DNA from: Scedosporium boydii
Taxonomy: Eukaryota; Ascomycota; Sordariomycetes; Microascales; Microascaceae
Length of the DNA: 64,000 nucleotides
Assembly: GCA_002221725.1 (NCBI GenBank)
Contig: NJFT01000042.1
Location: 124,001-188,000 of the forward strand
Direction: 5' to 3'
Shown piece after piece: positions 47,635-60,600 of this stretch (position 1 is the first letter of the stretch; each line of letters opens with the position of its first letter). The notes beneath the pieces were generated by a model that saw nothing but the letters and a program-made list of their open reading frames with translations, ran no database searches and had not been told where the DNA came from. The position numbers and the translations under genes were made by a program.

Positions 47635-50433
47635 CTCCATCGCAACGTCAACATTTGGTCGGTCCCCGGGCACTTCGGCCGCTCCGCGGATTCGTCCTAT
47701 ATTTTGTCAGTCGATGAATCGAAGATGGGATGGCATGCGAAACGAAAGCGAGGTGCGAAGGTTTTGAATTTGGGAAGCATCGAGACATTACAGCTAGGAA
47801 GCATTCGGCCCGATGGAGGTGCTCTCGGAATCATAGGTAATACTCTGAATACCAACATGAACTGTTAAACTTCATCTCAAAACCATCCTCTCGGAGCATG
47901 CCGATGGTGATCCTTCCTAGCACCAGCTCGCCCGACGTTCAGGGACATGGGGCGAGACCTTCTTCGTAGATGATCGACTCATCTCGCCCGGAGATGAGAT
48001 TGACGCACATGAAAGCCATTAATCTAAGACCCTATTCAAGTGCGCTCCACAAGATCGACCGCTACAGTAGCATAGGGCAGACAGGCTCTCAATTCGACGT
48101 TCGATATCAGGGCCCACCAGCTCTGCAACGTTGGCTGGCATGTTGCAAGCATGAAGCTGGCGTGTTATTTCGGACGATGCCTTCACTACGAAGTAACAGG
48201 AAGGTGGCTGCTCGGCCTCCGGTGCAACTCATATCCCACTCTTGAACACAACAAGAACGATGTAATATGAATGGTTGGAACAGGAGTTCGTGAGCGTGGG
48301 GTACTCAAGGAATCCCGGCGTGGTGCCACCGGGCCAAGGATCCAGGGCCCACGCATTCGGAGTGCTAGGCGTTCGTAAACTCACATCTTCGAACGGCGAA
48401 CGGATCCCACGATGGAGTCTTTAATTCCCTTCTTGCCTCGTCGCAAGTGTAACAATCATCTTAACAACACACCCGTACTTTCGTACACGTATCAACGTAA
48501 CAACAATGTTGAAGTCAAGGAAATCTTGCAAGCAGGCATACTAGTGTCGTCACATTCCGGGCAACTGCCCTCCTCCTAGCCAACACCACCCCCAGTCCGG
48601 GCCAGTGCGCCCCATCTCCCTTCATTTCCGCTCTCCCCTGCTCGCCTATTTCAATCGTTCCAGTGTGTTCCAACGTAAGCGGATCCGGTCAGGGTCAGGA
48701 TTAGAGTGCCGGCTTGAAGATGATCTCCAGTACAGAGGTGGCAAGAGGCTGTCAAGCGTCAGGTGAAAGTTCCCAAGACAAGTTGGCAGTGGCTTAGGGT
48801 GGATCATTCATGCGTTCTCACGCACGCTCCATGATCTCCCGGATCCGCCACTTTGTGGGGTTTCTATCCTGAAATTGGGATAATAAACGCTAGGCCTAGA
48901 ATATTTCGAGATTTCAAGAGATCGGATCGCTCCCGCTTCCTAGCAAGGCAGCTCATATCATATTCAGATCCTAATAAGGCAAGACTCAACCCAGGATGAG
49001 TCTCAGGACAGACAACTGTGAATAATTTCCGGCGCAGCCTTTTTAGCCTCACTTCATACAAGTTTTACACTCCTCCCTGGCTTGACCCACGACATTTAAT
49101 TCTACGTGGATTTCCCTCGGAGGGTCCTGGTGAAATTGAAGGTCCCGCATCGATTTCCAACGCCTACGTCCCGACGACGACCGATGGTTCCAGGGAAGAC
49201 CTGACCGAGAATTACGACCTCTTAGTGTTAGTTTTCGAGGACCCTGAGGCCAGGAGTATGAATTGGCCATCCACTCCGGAAATGAAGGCACCTTTGAGGG
49301 TGACACGCCGTTTAAATGACGGGCACCAACGGGCCGTCCTGTGGATGCAATTGGGCAATTCCTCAAAGGAAGCATAAATTAAACAATCATGGCTAGTGGT
49401 TTAGTAGGTAGCGCCACGGGAAGGCTACTATACAGCCCAAGACCAGGTTGCAGAGGACTTGGTCGACCATTGATGCCGGTCAAGATGCGATTCCTTTGAC
49501 AAACTCTTGTCAAGTGAAGTGCTCAGGCCGCAGCTCGGGTCGACGAGGAGCCCTTGCCAGCCCAATCCAGCCAGCTGGCACGACCGGTCACTGAATCGGC
49601 CGCATGTGTTTTCCAGGCTTGGAGCTTTCAAAATAGGCCACAGACAAAGTCAAGCGAGCGAGGCCATCTTTCAAGACCCCATGAAGAATCCACGTGTCGG
49701 TCTGTTTCTGGCCGCGAACAGCTCCATTCCTAACAGGGCAAACAAAACAAAACAAATGAAAAAGACGGTGAAAGCAGGAAAGGCTTCTTGCCGCCAGGGA
49801 GGATCCTCAGCGAGAATAGGATGCATATCATAGCATGTTTCAATTTACACCAATAAAGTACGGTGAACAGGAGTGACTGGAGATGGCTAAATTGAGATGA
49901 ATCTGTCGATGCGACAGATAATAGGGACACGCCTTGATGCCTGCGCCGCGGGGAAACGGAACGGACGAGAATCAAGGGAAACCCGAGAAAACAGGGAGAG
50001 GAAGAAAAAAAAAGAGATTTGTTCCCTCCCTGTTGAATACGCAACAGACACGCCAATTCTCGTCGGCAGCGCAGTCTGTGGCTATCACCTTCGATCGCTT
50101 CCTAATCACCGAGTCCTCAAAAAGCTAGAACCGGGATGGTCATCACCAGAACCGCTTGGAATCTCACAAGATCACTAAATGTTGTCGCTAAGCAGTCCAG
50201 TTTCACGCTGTCCTTGTCTCGTCCAATCCGGCTGGCTCTCACGATAGTCTCGTTGTGACGAGAAGCCGTACCTTGTAGTGGTTGTCGTTTACCTTCGACC
50301 ACTGATGGAGCTAGTATGCCTAATGCGCTGGAATCAATGGCCTTTAGGTTTTAATTCGGTGTTCGATTTTTGCAACTGGAGAGAGAACTTTGTACTTCGT
50401 AGGGATTTGGGCTTCTCCGCTTACTTTTCCCTT

Positions 50434-50445
50434 TTAGGGTTAGGG
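50434..50445 (+). repeat. two tandem TTAGGG telomere-type hexamers
   Basis: TTAGGGTTAGGG occurs once, inside the gene-poor stretch. TTAGGG is the telomere repeat of most filamentous fungi. Confidence 0.85.
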
Positions 50446-53360
50446 TCGGGATGAGTAAGGAGAGGGTTGGCAGACCTTGAAGCTCCCCTGGTCTCAAACA
50501 GATGGCGTTTCACCATCTTAGACTAGACAGGGGTACCCGCATCCACGATCCCGGACTCCGAATGCAGGGGTTACAACGGCCCAAGGGCGAGGTCACAACC
50601 TCCACTTCCACCCACCCACCCACGCCATTTGGGGGGGGCAAGATCTAAAGTGTTTTCCTTTTCTGGAAAGGCCTTTTTTGCAGGCCTAGTGCCCGGCCAA
50701 GGGGCCTTTGGTTCGTGGGTTCGCATGTGTAGGTCGCGCTCGTAACCCAAATCGCAGCGATGCATTGCGAGCAGAGGGACGATGCACGCAATGATGATAC
50801 ATGAATGGGCTCTAGATGGATGGGTGCACGCTAAGGTTTGAGCGCTTAGTTGTCGGTGCTTCACCATAACTCATCACCTTGCTCCCGACTTGGGATGACA
50901 ACTCAGGGGTTCGTAGTCACAGGCCACTGCCCAAAGAAGGACGGCGTGCGTGTATCGCAACGGCGGCGAGACACAGATCATGCCCAAGGCAGTTTACGTA
51001 GTATGGCGACGCAACAGGTATGGGGTAGCGCATTGTGCTGGCGTGATCGGTTAACGACTGCCGAGAGGGGCGACGACGACAAGTTGACTGGATGGGATTT
51101 TACTGTGATATCTTCCATCAAGGGTCTGCCTCAGTAGCAAAGCAGTGCACATTAATCAATCGATGAGTTCGATGTTTCTGATCCCGCTCTTGCTTAAGCG
51201 ATGACTGGAAGGAAGAATCTCTCCGTTTTCCATCAATGCAAAAATCTTCAAGCCCCGAACAGATGGGTGATCCGAACATGAACCCTCAGACCTTTCTTGG
51301 TGGTACAAGAAACACATCACACCCAAGCTTAATATCTCGAGAAACCAACAGGGTGTACTTTTCCAAGAAGTGAATGTGATACTAGGAAGATCAGTTCCTG
51401 AAGAATATGTCGGCAGCGAGAGGCGAACCTTGGAAACGAAACAATTGTGACGAATGCTATTTTCAAGGTTTTGTTTGATGTATTTTTGTTTCAATCGGAT
51501 CAATCCTTCTCTCCTCTTACACTGGGTGATGTAATGTTACGAAGGTCAAGTGAAGTCGATATCCTCCTTGGGTCGTTCCCCGAAACATGGATCTCGATTA
51601 CGAAGTACTGTGGCTGTGGATGCTAAATCGAGGGTGCTCGCTTGGCGCAACTTGGTGTATACACTATATTTGTACCCTCTTCCTAAACTAATATGGCTGA
51701 ACATGCATGTGTTATTGATACTATTTTCAACACTTGCACCGTCCTTCCGCTGCGGTCACCACGATTCCCGTTGTCTTATATTTTTTTTCCACATAGATAT
51801 TTGCTCGTGAGGTTCGGAGAAACTAATGGTTTCGACTTACTCCGCGTTCTGGACATCGGTTGGCATATGTGGATTTGATGTCAACTGGGTAGCAAAGCCA
51901 AAGATCGAAGATGCCGCATCAATCAATTAATTCTCTTGTTCCCCGCCCCGCATTGTACTTCTGCCCAATGGCAATCGCACGGAGTACAAAGGAATTGATG
52001 AAGCCAAGGCATCAACGGATTTCTCCTTCTCCTTCTGTAATCGACGCCGAGATTCTCTGAAAGACTTCGTAAGCCACGTTGTCGTAAACTACGGGGAATA
52101 CTCAATCTTGTCAATGCAGGGACCGCTGGAGGCCCACGCATACGAAAGCATCAAGCATCAATCCACACATTGCACGAAAGGTCCTGGTCCTTGTCTAAGA
52201 CCGCCGAAAATACATCCAGCCTCCCCAGTTTTCTAAGTCATCCGTCAAAAGTGCTGTGCCATCACCACGCCGAAACGAAGACCACGCTAGGTGCCAAAAT
52301 GGAAAGAAGTCTTGCTCTGAAGAAAACCCTTACAAAAAGGTAGAAGAAAAAAAGCCAAAGAAAAAGCGCTTCGTCATCGCCCGACGCCGGGTTAGTGGCC
52401 TGTCGCTGTCAGCCATCACCCCGCTTCGGCGTCTTGGTGTCTCGGTCGGCAGGCCAGATGACTCCGTACAAAGCAGGATGGGGTCCTGCGAAGGGGGCTG
52501 GGCGGACATCGAAAGAAGCAAATCAACGAGCTGAATGACAACTTAGTGCCAAGCTGAGCGGGGGAATGCCCCTTTACTGGACGACGGGCTGACACTTTCC
52601 CCTCTCGCCCTGCTTTTCTGGCGTGCCACTGGTGCCCCCTGAGTCCCTGACGCTAGCAGAAATCTGCCTACTATTGGCTCGTGAGGACACACCGACAGTT
52701 TCTCGGGATGCGCCGTCGATGCGAACCCTCTCGTCTACGATCCGGCAACAAGAATAGGACTTGTTTCCCTCCCTTGTTTATCGGCTATGATTGGAGTGAT
52801 GGAATGACTGGCACGTCCAGTTGAAACATTCTAGTCAAGTGAGTAAACGCCCGAACCCAGGAATGGGCTCACGAGAAGTTGAAACTTGAAGCTAGAATCA
52901 CTTGATGGAGTCTCCTATTCCTCTTCTAGAGTCGGATCACGGCAACTTGCTTTCTCTTAGTTTCTGCTGCTTCTCTGGATAATTGTTGCCTTTTCGCAGG
53001 TCTGTGTTCTGGTCGTTGATCCATGCCAGCCAAGAATGGCCCCGCGAGGCGCACTGACATCACTGATGGTGGCGGGAGGACCGAGGCTCTGTTCCAAGGA
53101 ATTGGCTTCGCTCGGTCACTTTTACGAAGTATTCTCGACTGCTTTCACATTGGTTTGCAGTACGAAGTAGGCCTCTGCTAAATTTATCCGGCCGCAGTTT
53201 TGGTGTCCTGTTTTTCAGACTCAGGTGATGGGCATCTCACTGGGTAAATCCAGAACTCACGGCACACACACCCGTACAGATCATCTCACACATACCACCA
53301 AAAGCCTGAAGGCCAGACAAAAAAAAGTAAATCCCGGGCACCATTTCGTAAAATGTTTAC

Positions 53361-53379
53361 AAAAAAAAAAAAAAAAAAA
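53361..53379 (+). repeat. poly(dA:dT) tract, A19
   Basis: Nineteen consecutive A residues in the gene-poor stretch, flanked by TTTAC on the left and TATTTACG on the right. Confidence 0.9.
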
Positions 53380-55684
53380 TATTTACGAGTAGCTTCAAGA
53401 GGCTATTCTGGCCCAAACTTCCAAACGCCGAAGCCAGCGGCGATTTAACGCCGTCGCGGTGGATAACTCGACATCGAATTCTTCTAGGCTCGATGACCAA
53501 GGGTTACTGAGCACCTGAAGTGTGCAGATGGCAATTGGGTTTCGCAAAAATCCAGGCACCACCCATGACTGCGAGGGGCTCGGTGTCCTTCCATGCGTAG
53601 TGCAACCCTCCCCACGACGCCAGAAAAGTTAACAAGGTCCCTATTCCACTTCCAGCGATGCATCGCGCTGGATCAACCGAAAGGGAACAGGGGCAAAAGG
53701 GGCCCTGCTGTGGAAGGCGGCGTAACGTTTCTCTGAGGTGGTGGTACCCAGTCCACTTGATCAATTGATCAATACCATGATCGAGAGTCCGGCGACGAGA
53801 AGTGAGACCTCCACAGCTAGTGAAAGTCAGTTGAGACGCTGGACTCAAACCCTTGACCGACTGGCAGGTCCCTTGACTGCGCGGGTAAGTCGGGACTTGA
53901 GAAGTCTCAAAAAATGGCCTTGCACTGCGAATCACTACTGTTTTTTTTTTATCGGTTTAACGTTCTCTTGTCACTCGAGACAGTGCACGCTAAGGCACGA
54001 GAGCGTCATGTTGAAGCTAAGATGCATGCTGCTGTCACTTAACAGAAAACCCCCTGTCTCAGCGGGTTGGGCGATCTCAAGTGAGAGAGGCCTCACCAGT
54101 GGGAAAGGTAGACAGAGCATGGTCGGTGACAGCCGCATTCCATCAACGCACTGTCAAAGCGGGTGGTGCTCTTGGACAGGCTTGAACACGAGCGGGCATT
54201 GGGCTAGGCCAGCCAATCCCTTCCTGCGTAGCCCTCGGCCCCTGGAAGCAGGTTTGCCCTGTTCTCCTATTTTTTCAGGTTTTCGCCTCTCGGGAGGCTT
54301 TTAGCTCAGCGAATCCACAGTCGTCATGCTCGTCGTACCGTCGTACGAAGTACACTGTAATATGGGCAGGCCGGAGTGGCACTACGGCACAGTACGGAAA
54401 GAGTCGTGCCAGGTACTGGGGTACCAAACGACATTCGCCGATGGGGTTTACGAAGGACGAAGCGAATGGAAAAAGAACAAGACAAAATGGATCATTGGAT
54501 CCAGGATGGGGGCTGCCAAGCATTCAATTCTGCACGCCCCTGTCCATCGGACACGCCCCCCTCATCCCATCTTACACCCCTCATCCATGGTTCCCACACC
54601 TTCCAGCTCTCACTCGCACTCTCACTCTATCCTCTCATCGTGTCTTCGTCGAAACATCCCGCATCCCGACTAGTCTGGTCCTTGCCTATTACCTTCGAAA
54701 GGGGAACATCCCCGCTTACACTTCCCCCTGATGCTGAGAATTCTACCGCACACCCCTGCGACCCTCCGTTCGCTGTCGATCTAGTATTATGCCTCAAAGT
54801 CGGACACACATACTGCGATGGCGCAGCACCACTGGCTAGAATCGAGGATGGAACCAGACGACTCTACCACCTGTTCTAAAAAGGTGCGCCACTCGCTCCA
54901 TCTGTGATGTTCTAAGTGGACCATCCTACCACTTTCATCGTCCAGGGTGGTGGACCATTCACATCCACATTCCCACCTTCGAGGTCGAGCCCCCGGCTAC
55001 GAAGCTCAAGGTTGTCTTCCCATCCCCTGTTCTACCATAATCCGCTAGAGTCCAATCCCTGTGCCATTGCCACTCGTTCCTGCGGCTTGCTTGTTTGTTC
55101 CTGGGTCCCAAATTACTATTCTGGATTAGACTAATCGTCCGCACATTCATTTTTTTCTCTTGCTCTCTCTTGCATACTCCACCTTGGCTGGGCTGGTTCC
55201 ACAGCACGCTCCCCTCCCAGAATCTGAGAATCTGGTTCGCCGTCACTCGTTTGTCTTCTGAGTATAAGTTTCCCGGTCCATCCCATCTCAACTCTTGGCT
55301 TCTTGTCTCTTCCCTCCTCATCACCAAAGCCAAGCTCTCAGTTTGAGTCAGTCTTCTTTTCTTTCCAGAAACATTTCTTTTGGGTCTGTTGTTTCAAGCA
55401 ACATCCATTACATTCCTTTTTCAGATATTCAAGGCTAGGCCTGTATTATCGCTTCACTCTGCACATATCAAAACTCAACTCGCCTGCGGCGTTTATCACT
55501 CTCCTTTCAGAACATCGGTTCTCTTTTTACAACTGACGACAAACCACCAAACGTCCGAAGACCAAACGAAACAGCTTTAACGCTTTCTTTGCTCCTATTT
55601 TCGACTTTGCTTTGCTAGGCTTAACACTCTCTTCAGTATTCCTTCGTCCGGAACGTTAGGAATCGACAGTCCCTTTGCTTCAAA

Positions 55685-56872
55685 ATGCAGTCTACTCTTA
55701 TCTCTATCCTTGGCTTGGCCGCCGCTGCCAACGCCCACATGAAGATGGGAACCCCCGTCCCCTGGGGCCCTATCAGCAACGCCCCCTTGGCCGCTGATGG
55801 AAGTGATTTCCCTTGCAAGAACGTCGCCTATGACTGGAGCGGCAGCGCCCAGGTCAATGTTATCCAGAAGGGCCAGAGCTCTCCCCTGACTTTCATTGGA
55901 TCTGCTGTGCACGGCGGTGGCTCTTGCCAGCTCTCGCTCACCACCGACTTGAACCCCACCAAGAACAGCGTCTGGAAGGTCATCAAGTCCTTCGAGGGTG
56001 GTTGCCCCGCTATCGGTGTTGCGGGCAACGCTGGTGACAACGCCAACGCTCCCGGCCCCAGTGAATACACCTTCGAGATTCCCAACGATGTCCCCGCTGG
56101 CAACTATACCTTCTCCTGGTCGTGGATGAACAAGATCGGCAACCGTGAGATGTATCAGAACTGTGCTCCCGTTCAGGCCGTCGGCTCCGGCGGCTCTGAG
56201 TCCTTCTTCAACTCCCTTCCTGACATGTTCGTGGCCAACGTTGGAAACAACTGTGTGACCGTTGAAGGACAGGACCTTGCCTACCCCAACCCTGGTCAAG
56301 TCGTTGAGCGCCTCGGTCTCGCGACCCTCACTCCCCAGCCTCTTGGTGACACTTGCCCCGGTGCCGCCAACTCCGGCTCCGGCTCTGGCTCCGGCTCTGG
56401 CTCTGGCTCTGGCTCCGGTTCTGGCAACAGTGAGGAGCCTGCGGCCCCCACGCCCCAGCCAACTCTCCCAGGCAACGTTTTCATCACTGCTCCCGCCGCC
56501 ACTCCCACCGCTCAACCCGAGGCTCCCGTCCAGAGCCAGCCTGCCACCCAGCCCGAGACCCCTGTTGAGGAGACTCCCGTTGAGACTCCTGTCGACAATG
56601 GTAAGGGCAAGGAGACTCCCGTCGTTGATGTTCCCGTCAACAATGGAGAGACTGGCTCCGGCTCTGCCTTTACCGCTGGCACTGCTTGCAACCAGGATGG
56701 CTACTGGAACTGCGTTGGTGGCAACTCCTTCCAGCGCTGCGCCAGCGGCATCTGGTCTGCCACCCAGCAGCTTGCTCAGGGCACTACCTGCTCGGGCGGT
56801 ATTACCCAGACCATCCAGATCTCGAAGCGGGACGGTACCCCTCTTCGCTTCGGCGCCAAGTTCCTCATGTAA
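55685..56872 (+). CDS. AA11-type lytic polysaccharide monooxygenase with chitin-binding-like tail
   Basis: One exon, 395 residues. Residues 1-17 are a signal peptide; cleavage after AANA leaves His18 as the N-terminal residue (HMKMGTPVPWG), the copper-brace histidine. The second copper ligand is His76 in FIGSAVHGGGSC. GSDFPCKN, SVWKVIKSFEGGCP, YTFSWSWMNKIGNREMYQNC and VTVEGQDLAYPNPG match AA11 enzymes, which oxidatively cleave chitin. A Gly-Ser linker of about nine GS units and a Pro/Thr/Glu-rich stretch lead to a Cys-containing module (TACNQDGYWNCVGGNSFQRC, ATQQLAQGTTC) like the X278 domain attached to many AA11 enzymes. The end is basic (ISKRDG) without a GPI tail, so it should be secreted. 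Substrate is inferred from the family. Confidence 0.9.
   Translation: MQSTLISILGLAAAANAHMKMGTPVPWGPISNAPLAADGSDFPCKNVAYDWSGSAQVNVIQKGQSSPLTFIGSAVHGGGSCQLSLTTDLNPTKNSVWKVIKSFEGGCPAIGVAGNAGDNANAPGPSEYTFEIPNDVPAGNYTFSWSWMNKIGNREMYQNCAPVQAVGSGGSESFFNSLPDMFVANVGNNCVTVEGQDLAYPNPGQVVERLGLATLTPQPLGDTCPGAANSGSGSGSGSGSGSGSGSGNSEEPAAPTPQPTLPGNVFITAPAATPTAQPEAPVQSQPATQPETPVEETPVETPVDNGKGKETPVVDVPVNNGETGSGSAFTAGTACNQDGYWNCVGGNSFQRCASGIWSATQQLAQGTTCSGGITQTIQISKRDGTPLRFGAKFLM
56374..56425 (+). repeat. hexanucleotide repeat coding the Gly-Ser linker
   Basis: Tandem GGCTCC/GGCTCT units code for repeated Gly-Ser in the linker of the LPMO. Copy number may vary between strains. Confidence 0.85.
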
Positions 56873-57610
56873 AAATATCAAGCATCTAGGAAACTGGGGA
56901 TGGCTGTGGTCGGATGGGGCGTTTTATTCTTCTCATCGGGTTCCATTTTTTGCATAGATCTGGGGATGGGATTTCACTTCTTCTGTACATAAACCATTTG
57001 ATTGTGTTTTATACTACTGCCAAGGCTCGAGTTGATGGGTTGGATACACATACGAGAGCATGGACCCTACATACATAACAATAGACCCCAAGGGGCATTT
57101 TGCATTTCATAACTCTAGTCTTGGGACTTGATTAGTATTCGTGTCTAGTATTAAAAAAACACCTCGCTTGACAACGAGTGATGTTTTCAGTTTAGTCGCC
57201 GGAGGTCACGTGGACACCCGCCGACGCCGGCTAGGCCCGCCGTGGTTGACCGCCCCCCTTCATTGTCCTCACCCCCCGGTCCAGTGGGGCGGACCCGATG
57301 CTCTGGCTTCGGTGATCAACTGCCGCTAACAGGAATATAAAATCTGGTAAGTTTGGACCTGTTCTCGCGACCAACTGTTGGTGGCGCGAATGTGACGAAA
57401 TTATTTTTCAAGTTTCTAGCGTGCGAAGAAACGCTATTTTAGGTAATTTTAGGTATCATGAGAATTCCACTTACAACCATGTTTCGAGGCAGTCGCTCAA
57501 CCAGTGCCGCTACAGGTTATCAATTCTATTATTTGCTCAAGTTCCCAATTCTGTAATTACCTTTATCTATTCGTAAAGCATATACATGTTTCCCATAACA
57601 TTCATTATTT
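56873..57610. other. convergent 3' intergenic region
   Basis: About 740 bp between the LPMO (+) and DUF3433 (-) stop codons. A GC-rich block lies at about 57190-57320 and a doubled ATTTTAGGTA at about 57436-57456. No gene was recognised. Confidence 0.5.
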
Positions 57611-60600
57611 TCAGATCCATTCAGAAGAGTGTGTTTCGGGTCTCGCCCGGGTATCCCCGAACCACCGCCTCCGCAGCCGAGATGAAACTGGCCTCTTTTT
57701 AAAAGAGTTCAGGTCCAGAGGCATAACAAGTTCCGCAAACTCGATTCCTACGTGTTTCTTCCCGTCTCGTCCGACATACCCTCCGAATCGTAATCTATCC
57801 CTAGAGCCAGGTGTGTATTCCCTCAGAGCGCGGCTGGGAGCCGTAAACTCAAGTATAGCAGCTAGCGTCGTCGGCATGCGCGGCAGGAAGAGTTCAATGA
57901 AGAAAGAATACAAAACTGCAGCCACAACAATGTAGAGCCCCAAGATCACGACGCTCATGTAAAATGCCGAGTCGGACATTAGGATGCGCGTCTCGCTGAC
58001 AACCATTGTCCCAGCGGTAGATGCGGCGGCCTGGGCGTCTGCCTCGACTGGTTTCCATGTGACGACTTCTTTGGTTCCGATGAAGCGCGCGAACGAGCTG
58101 CGCCATATATTCTTGAGGAGGGGGAGTATCTCTTCGGGCTCTGCGAGAGGCAGCGACGGGTCTAGGAACCGATCTCCTCTGGATGCCTTGATTATGTCCC
58201 AGCTCCAGAGACGTGCAATAGTGTCGTTATGGAAATCCGATGACCCTTCGTGCATAGATTCCATCGCGAAGAGCATGACACCGGCGGTCTGGTTTTCTGC
58301 GTCGGGAAAGTCGAAGGGGTCTGAAAAATCCCCAGCTTGTTCGTATGATAAAACGTGCCCCTCCCGATCGATCGATACGTCGAATAAAGCTGTCCGGAAG
58401 TTGGGGGTGCAGGCAAAATACCTGTAATCGAACTCCATGTCCGGGTCGGGAATCAGCTTGCCCCAGTAAACGAGGTGAATGTCTCGGCAGACACTGGAGT
58501 TTCCTTCCACGAGGACGGTGCCATTGAAATATTTCCCCCATCCAAATTTGAAAGTATCCTTGCACGAGTCTTTGGTGATCCCGTGGCGTTCTTTGAAAGC
58601 TCGCAGGTCGATTTCGTCGTCGAAGCCACGAGGACTATGTATTGGCGCGGAAAGTGCTGACTTGATAGGGTCGCAGGTCATGTCGAGTCCATAACCGCGA
58701 GTTCTTCCGCGAAGAGTTTCCATCGGGTTTTCCTGTGCTGGATCTAGCAATGCGAACTGCTGGAAGTAGTATTCCGGCGTTATCCAGGGGGGTAATGGCG
58801 TTCCCAAGCTAATGTTCGACTTGACCCCGAAGAAGTTGTTGTTTATAGTCCCCTCCCCGGATTTCAATTTAATGCGGTCAAACTGGAACTGAGAGGAATG
58901 GAGGTACTGGATGTCGACTGGATACGTCACTTGGACGGTGTTTTCGTTGAAGATACCACCGAGGCCGACTGCCAGGACATTCGATAACAAAGCGATGACA
59001 CAAACAACCACAAGAAGTAGATGTCCGGATCGAAGAGCGGCCCAGATGGAGAGTTGAGGTGGCAGGGCTGCGTACTTTGCATTCATCGCCCTTTTGGTTC
59101 TGTTGGTCCTTCTGAGGTCATTAAAGGGCTGGAAGATGCATAGAAGGCGAGTAACAAGCATCCAATACGGCTCTACGAAAGTTGCGACTGCCGTCGGTAT
59201 ATAATTTTCAAGGAGCTGCAAGACTTCGAACTTATCCGTAGGCCGAATAAGACCTGTTTAGAAATGTTAAACTTTGTCTTGAAGGGAGGATAGAGATCCG
59301 GGAGTTAGACGAACCTCCTAGCTTTTGTTCCTGCGATCTTAAATACAGGAGAGTTATAAATGCAGCGGCAAGAAAGATGGCGAAGGCAGCGCCTGACACT
59401 TTCCAGAGGATAAACGGCCGGAAGGGTTTATATACTCCGGTTTGGGAGGTGTTCGATAGGCCTGCATCACCTGGAGAAATATCTAGCGACCGTGATTCTG
59501 TTTGGCTGACAACCCGCAGAGTCGACCTGCCAAAAGAATTCTGGCAAGGGCATTGCAGGAACAGTCTAATCTCCTGGTTGCCGACATCATATATTTCCTT
59601 CTTGGTTATGGTATTACCCCGAGAGACAGCTGCATCTAGGAGTTCTTCGCTGTTGCCGAGTATATCAATCAGGTCGCCCAAGGTTGAAGGATCAGCGGTG
59701 AGGTTACTCTGCAATCGAGTACCAAGAAATAGCAGCAGCATTGTGCCAACTGCAATTGCGAGCAGTAATGCTTCAATTATGGCGGAGAAGGTTCTGCTGA
59801 CAATTATCCCTTGTAGGACGACATCGATGGACCCGTCGACTTCCACACCGGATGCCGTCTCATTTGTGAGAAGTGCGCTGTATGATAAGGCAAATGCATT
59901 CTTGTGCGCCTTGCGGTATGCCTCTTCTAAAACTGTTTCGTCAAAGTAATCGTCGAGAGGGCGATCCAAGTCAAGTGCAAATCCGACGAGGGGAGAGAGT
60001 GGCCATTCCAGGTCTGTCCCGTTAAACTTATCGAACTGGTCCACAATGATATTCCCAGAGTGGTCTCGATCCACATCTTGGACTTCCGAAACACTAGTCC
60101 CGATGAGATGTTCGAACCCAGTTGCATTGAATTCAGTGCTGGGCAACACTTCTGGCGGGCCAAGAGCAGTCATGGAGGTCTCGTCAGGATGAAGGGTAGA
60201 AGTTGAAAGCGTCACCTGGACCCGCTGCTTCCAGTAGCTAGGTTCGCAAAACAAAGCAGTGATTCTAGATTGGTTTGCCTTTCCAGTCGCAGCGACGGCT
60301 AGGAATTGGTGAGAAAATTGAGGACCGCAAGTCTCTCGCCTAAGAAACTGGTCTACATATGCGCTGTTGTGCCAGGACAGATACAGCATTTGGCGGGTGA
60401 AGGGCGGCTGGACCATATATGTCTCAATGCAGCTGGCGTTGCAGCCCTGGCCGTTGTGGTAGTCGTACCAGCCGGCATATCCGGGCTGGGCATTTTCGTT
60501 GAAAGTCGCTGGCCAGCATTTGATATCGGTCCAGACTTTCGTAGTCGTCACTGTCCAATTCGTGGCTCCTGGTGATGGATCTCCCGCAACCTTGACTGGA

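Larger units (their letters stand above)
47635..55684. other. 8-kb stretch without a recognisable gene
   Basis: No open frame here looks like a known protein; the longest is 188 codons (53738-54304, +) with no recognisable domain. The stretch contains five copies of the 9-mer TACTTCGTA/TACGAAGTA (50393, 51599, 53123, 53161, 54344), a double telomere-type hexamer at 50434-50445, an A19 run at 53361-53379 and a CCCA microsatellite near 50610. The last 400 bases are pyrimidine-rich and likely the promoter and leader of the LPMO gene. Non-coding transcripts or fast-evolving small secreted proteins cannot be excluded. Confidence 0.5.

Noticed and set aside
53738..54304. 188-codon frame on the plus strand in the gene-poor stretch
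   Set aside because: No domain, signal peptide, splice pattern or biased codon use was seen; the composition looks random. RNA-seq could change this.
55595..56881. 428-codon open frame on the minus strand
   Set aside because: It is antisense to the LPMO, whose catalytic residues and signal peptide are clear. The GC-rich third positions and Gly-Ser repeat keep the opposite strand open.
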